From contig CAMOFS010000058.1 of assembly GCA_946613735.1 (NCBI GenBank), positions 1 to 7,936 of the forward strand: a stretch of 7,936 nucleotides of DNA, given 5' to 3'. The notes beneath the pieces were generated by a model that was not told the DNA's origin, did not search any database, and saw only the letters and a list, made by a program, of their open reading frames with translations. The position numbers and the translations under genes are program-made. This document shows positions 6,505-7,936 of this stretch, piece by piece. Source of the DNA: an uncultured Lachnospiraceae bacterium. GTDB lineage: Bacteria > Bacillota_A > Clostridia > Lachnospirales > Lachnospiraceae. Positions within the stretch are counted from its first letter, which is position 1. The number at the start of each line of letters is the position of its first letter.

Positions 6505-7464
6505 ATGGAAAAGACTTACAAAAGCGGAGACATAATTTTCAATGAGGGGGATCCCGGCGACAGCTTATTTGAGATCACCTCGGGACTGGTGGGAGTCTAC
6601 ACCGACTATGGCCTGCCCTCGGCAAAGAAGCTTACCGAGATAAAGGATGGCCATATCTTAGGCGAGATGGCATTAGTGGACTCAATGCCCAGATCCGCCT
6701 CGGCAGTGGCTCTTTCGGACGTTACTGCCATAGAGGTGAAGGGGGATGAGATGGATGATTATTTCGTCACCAATCCCGACAGGATCACCTTTATAGCCAG
6801 GGAGCTATGCGAGAGACTGGTGCGTCTGACGGATGATTACCTGGATGCATCCACCACGCTTTCCGATATCCTTTCCGAGGAACATGAGGATGATGAGGGT
6901 CTTAAAAATAGGATCAAAAAGTTTGCCGATATATATAATATGGGCAAAAAGTATAATCAGAAAAGCTTTGAGGCTTCCGCTGAAAATGCCCCTGCCACCC
7001 TTAAGAGGTTTTTTGCAGGCAAAACCCAGAAATACAAAAAGAATACCGTGATCTTCAAGGAGGGCGAAATCTCCCACGGCATGTACAACATCGTATCCGG
7101 CACAGTGGATATCTACACCGGCTACGGCACCCCGGAGGAGAGGCTTATCACGACTTTGAGTGAGGGAGCATTTTTCGGAGAGATTGGTATGATAGCTGAC
7201 AAAAAGCGTACGGCTACTGCGGTGATCTCGGAAAATGATTCGTCCCTGGAGAATATACTTCTTGAGGATTTTGAAGAGCTTTTCAAGGAGGATCCCGAAA
7301 AGATCAAAAACATCCTAAAGCATCTGTCCTTCAGGATCAGGGTGCTGACAAATGACTATATGGAGGCCTGCGCGCTTATGTACCGCGTGTCCGAGGCCGG
7401 GTCGCTCGCCGACTGTGACGCAGAGCTTATAGAGAAGCTTAAGAAGTATAAGTTGAAGTTTTAA
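6505..7464 (+). CDS. Tandem cyclic-nucleotide-binding domain protein, no HTH
   Basis: Cytoplasmic protein of 319 residues built from two copies of a cyclic-nucleotide-binding (CNB) module. CNB1 (about 2-95) has GEMALVDSMPRSA (53-65) and CNB2 (about 163-265) has FGEIGMIADKKRTA (224-237). Both keep the phosphate-cassette glutamate and arginine (E54/R63 and E226/R235), nine residues apart, so ligand binding is plausible. Each CNB is followed by a matching helix, RLVRLTDDYLDA (104-115) and RIRVLTNDYMEA (277-288), so the duplication covers more than the CNB fold. A charged helical linker (116-162) joins the halves. There is no helix-turn-helix, kinase or cyclase domain, so it is not a Crp/Fnr regulator; it may act as a protein-binding sensor. 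The ATG follows AAAGGAG (6493-6499). The ligand (cAMP, cGMP or other) is unknown. Confidence 0.9.
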   Translation: MEKTYKSGDIIFNEGDPGDSLFEITSGLVGVYTDYGLPSAKKLTEIKDGHILGEMALVDSMPRSASAVALSDVTAIEVKGDEMDDYFVTNPDRITFIARELCERLVRLTDDYLDASTTLSDILSEEHEDDEGLKNRIKKFADIYNMGKKYNQKSFEASAENAPATLKRFFAGKTQKYKKNTVIFKEGEISHGMYNIVSGTVDIYTGYGTPEERLITTLSEGAFFGEIGMIADKKRTATAVISENDSSLENILLEDFEELFKEDPEKIKNILKHLSFRIRVLTNDYMEACALMYRVSEAGSLADCDAELIEKLKKYKLKF

Positions 7465-7497
7465 GAGATCCTTCGTCGCTGCGCTCCTCAGGATGAC
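7465..7497 (+). repeat. Palindromic intergenic repeat, copy 6
   Basis: Begins directly after the double-CNB stop codon with GAGATCCTTCGTCGC and ends CTCAGGATGAC. The outer arms are kept while the centre differs from the other copies. Confidence 0.83.
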
Positions 7498-7504
7498 AAG
7501 GGGG

Positions 7505-7522
7505 GAGCAAAGTGAAGAATCT
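7505..7522 (-). repeat. Degenerate half-copy of the palindromic repeat (reverse)
   Basis: GAGCAAAGTGAAGAATCT matches GAGCGAAGCGAAGAATCT of the copy at 6464-6490 at 16 of 18 positions. It occupies the same relative place, between a forward copy and the ribosome binding site of the next gene (ParB-like). Confidence 0.6.
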
Positions 7523-7537
7523 AAAAAGAGGTGAAAC

Positions 7538-7897
7538 ATGGCATCAGATTTTATGCAAAGTGTCCTTGATGATATCAAGGCATACCAGAACAAGCGAGAG
7601 ATAGTTCACGTCAGTCTAATTGAGCGTCTTTTGGTCAGGCAGATCGACCCCCAAAAGATGCATCCCAATCCGGACGATGAGTTCTCACATCCCGACGTGG
7701 GACCGAGCATGAGCATTATCGAGAGCTACTGCAGCAAGATCAGGTTCAATCAGAAAAACGACATACCGATATTCGAGGATCCTATCATTGTCCAGAAGAT
7801 GAAGGACAAGGAGTATCTGCTCTTAAATGGACACCACAGATGGGCAGCGTGCATCAAGCAAAATGTTAAAAAAGTCCGTGCGCTGATAGTCAATTAA
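7538..7897 (+). CDS. Stand-alone ParB/Srx-fold protein
   Basis: Small protein of 119 residues with a single ParB-like N-terminal (sulfiredoxin-fold) domain. Visible motifs are IDPQKMHPNPDDEFSHPDVG (36-55), EDPIIVQKM (80-88) and LLLNGHHRWAACIKQ (94-108), the last holding the GHHR box that in ParB proteins forms the nucleotide-binding site. It lacks the helix-turn-helix and dimerisation domains of chromosome-partitioning ParB and no parA is nearby, so plasmid or chromosome segregation is unlikely. Stand-alone ParB-like domains have been tied to nuclease, CTPase/ATPase or serine-kinase activities in other families; none can be assigned here. GAGGTG (7528-7533) places the start at 7538. The next gene begins 13 bases after its stop, suggesting an operon. 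Confidence 0.82.
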   Translation: MASDFMQSVLDDIKAYQNKREIVHVSLIERLLVRQIDPQKMHPNPDDEFSHPDVGPSMSIIESYCSKIRFNQKNDIPIFEDPIIVQKMKDKEYLLLNGHHRWAACIKQNVKKVRALIVN

Positions 7898-7910
7898 GGG
7901 AGGGGGAGAC

Positions 7911-7936
7911 ATGAACAAGACAGTACTCATTATCCT
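7911..7936 (+). CDS. Start of next gene, cut by window edge
   Basis: An ATG at 7911 begins a reading frame MNKTVLII that runs off the window. It is preceded by a very purine-rich stretch, GGGAGGGGGAG (7898-7908), that can act as a ribosome binding site, and lies 13 bases after the ParB-like gene stop. The hydrophobic start could be the first beta strand of a nucleotide-binding fold or the start of a membrane segment; too little is visible to name it. Confidence 0.55.

Noticed and set aside
7538..7897. A plasmid or chromosome partitioning locus
   Set aside because: Only the small ParB fold is present; there is no ParA, no HTH domain and no parS-like site seen.

Overview
The window looks like a piece of a Gram-positive, Clostridia-type chromosome, most likely Lachnospiraceae (Butyrivibrio/Roseburia-like). 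Evidence: strong AGGAGG-type ribosome binding sites, near-consensus TATAAT promoters, frequent AGG/AGA arginine codons at moderate GC, and families common in that group (LemA with DUF2207, DUF975, a small ParB-like protein). The genus is an inference. All seven complete genes, and an eighth cut off by the right edge, lie on the + strand.

Layout: 1-299 is intergenic and full of repeats, with a promoter just before the first gene. 300-2318 encodes a membrane chemoreceptor with a double-Cache sensor whose motif resembles the amino-acid-binding type. A second promoter (extended -10) precedes a LemA gene (2404-2955), which overlaps a DUF2207 membrane protein gene (2955-4883) by one base. After a repeat-containing gap comes a DUF975 membrane protein (5031-5789) and a clear hairpin-plus-T terminator (5807-5836). 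A short lysine-rich coding remnant follows. Then come three small cytoplasmic proteins: a HAD-like hydrolase (5944-6417), a protein with two cyclic-nucleotide-binding domains and no DNA-binding domain (6505-7464), and a ParB/Srx-fold protein (7538-7897). The next gene starts at 7911.

Working together: the chemoreceptor would pass ligand information to CheA/CheW encoded elsewhere. LemA and DUF2207 probably form an envelope unit, with DUF975 perhaps an envelope partner. The last three genes run in one direction with short gaps and may be co-transcribed, but nothing shows a shared pathway.

The most striking non-coding feature is a family of imperfect palindromes ending in GGATGAC or GAATGAC. 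Copies lie before the chemoreceptor, between DUF2207 and DUF975, and before the double-CNB and ParB-like genes. They occur in both orientations, several directly abut stop codons, and one copy end has expanded into an 18-bp tandem array. I found no RNA genes, CRISPR array, transposase or recognisable defence system. Nothing here clearly amounts to a new multi-gene system; the double-CNB protein and the repeat family are the best leads.
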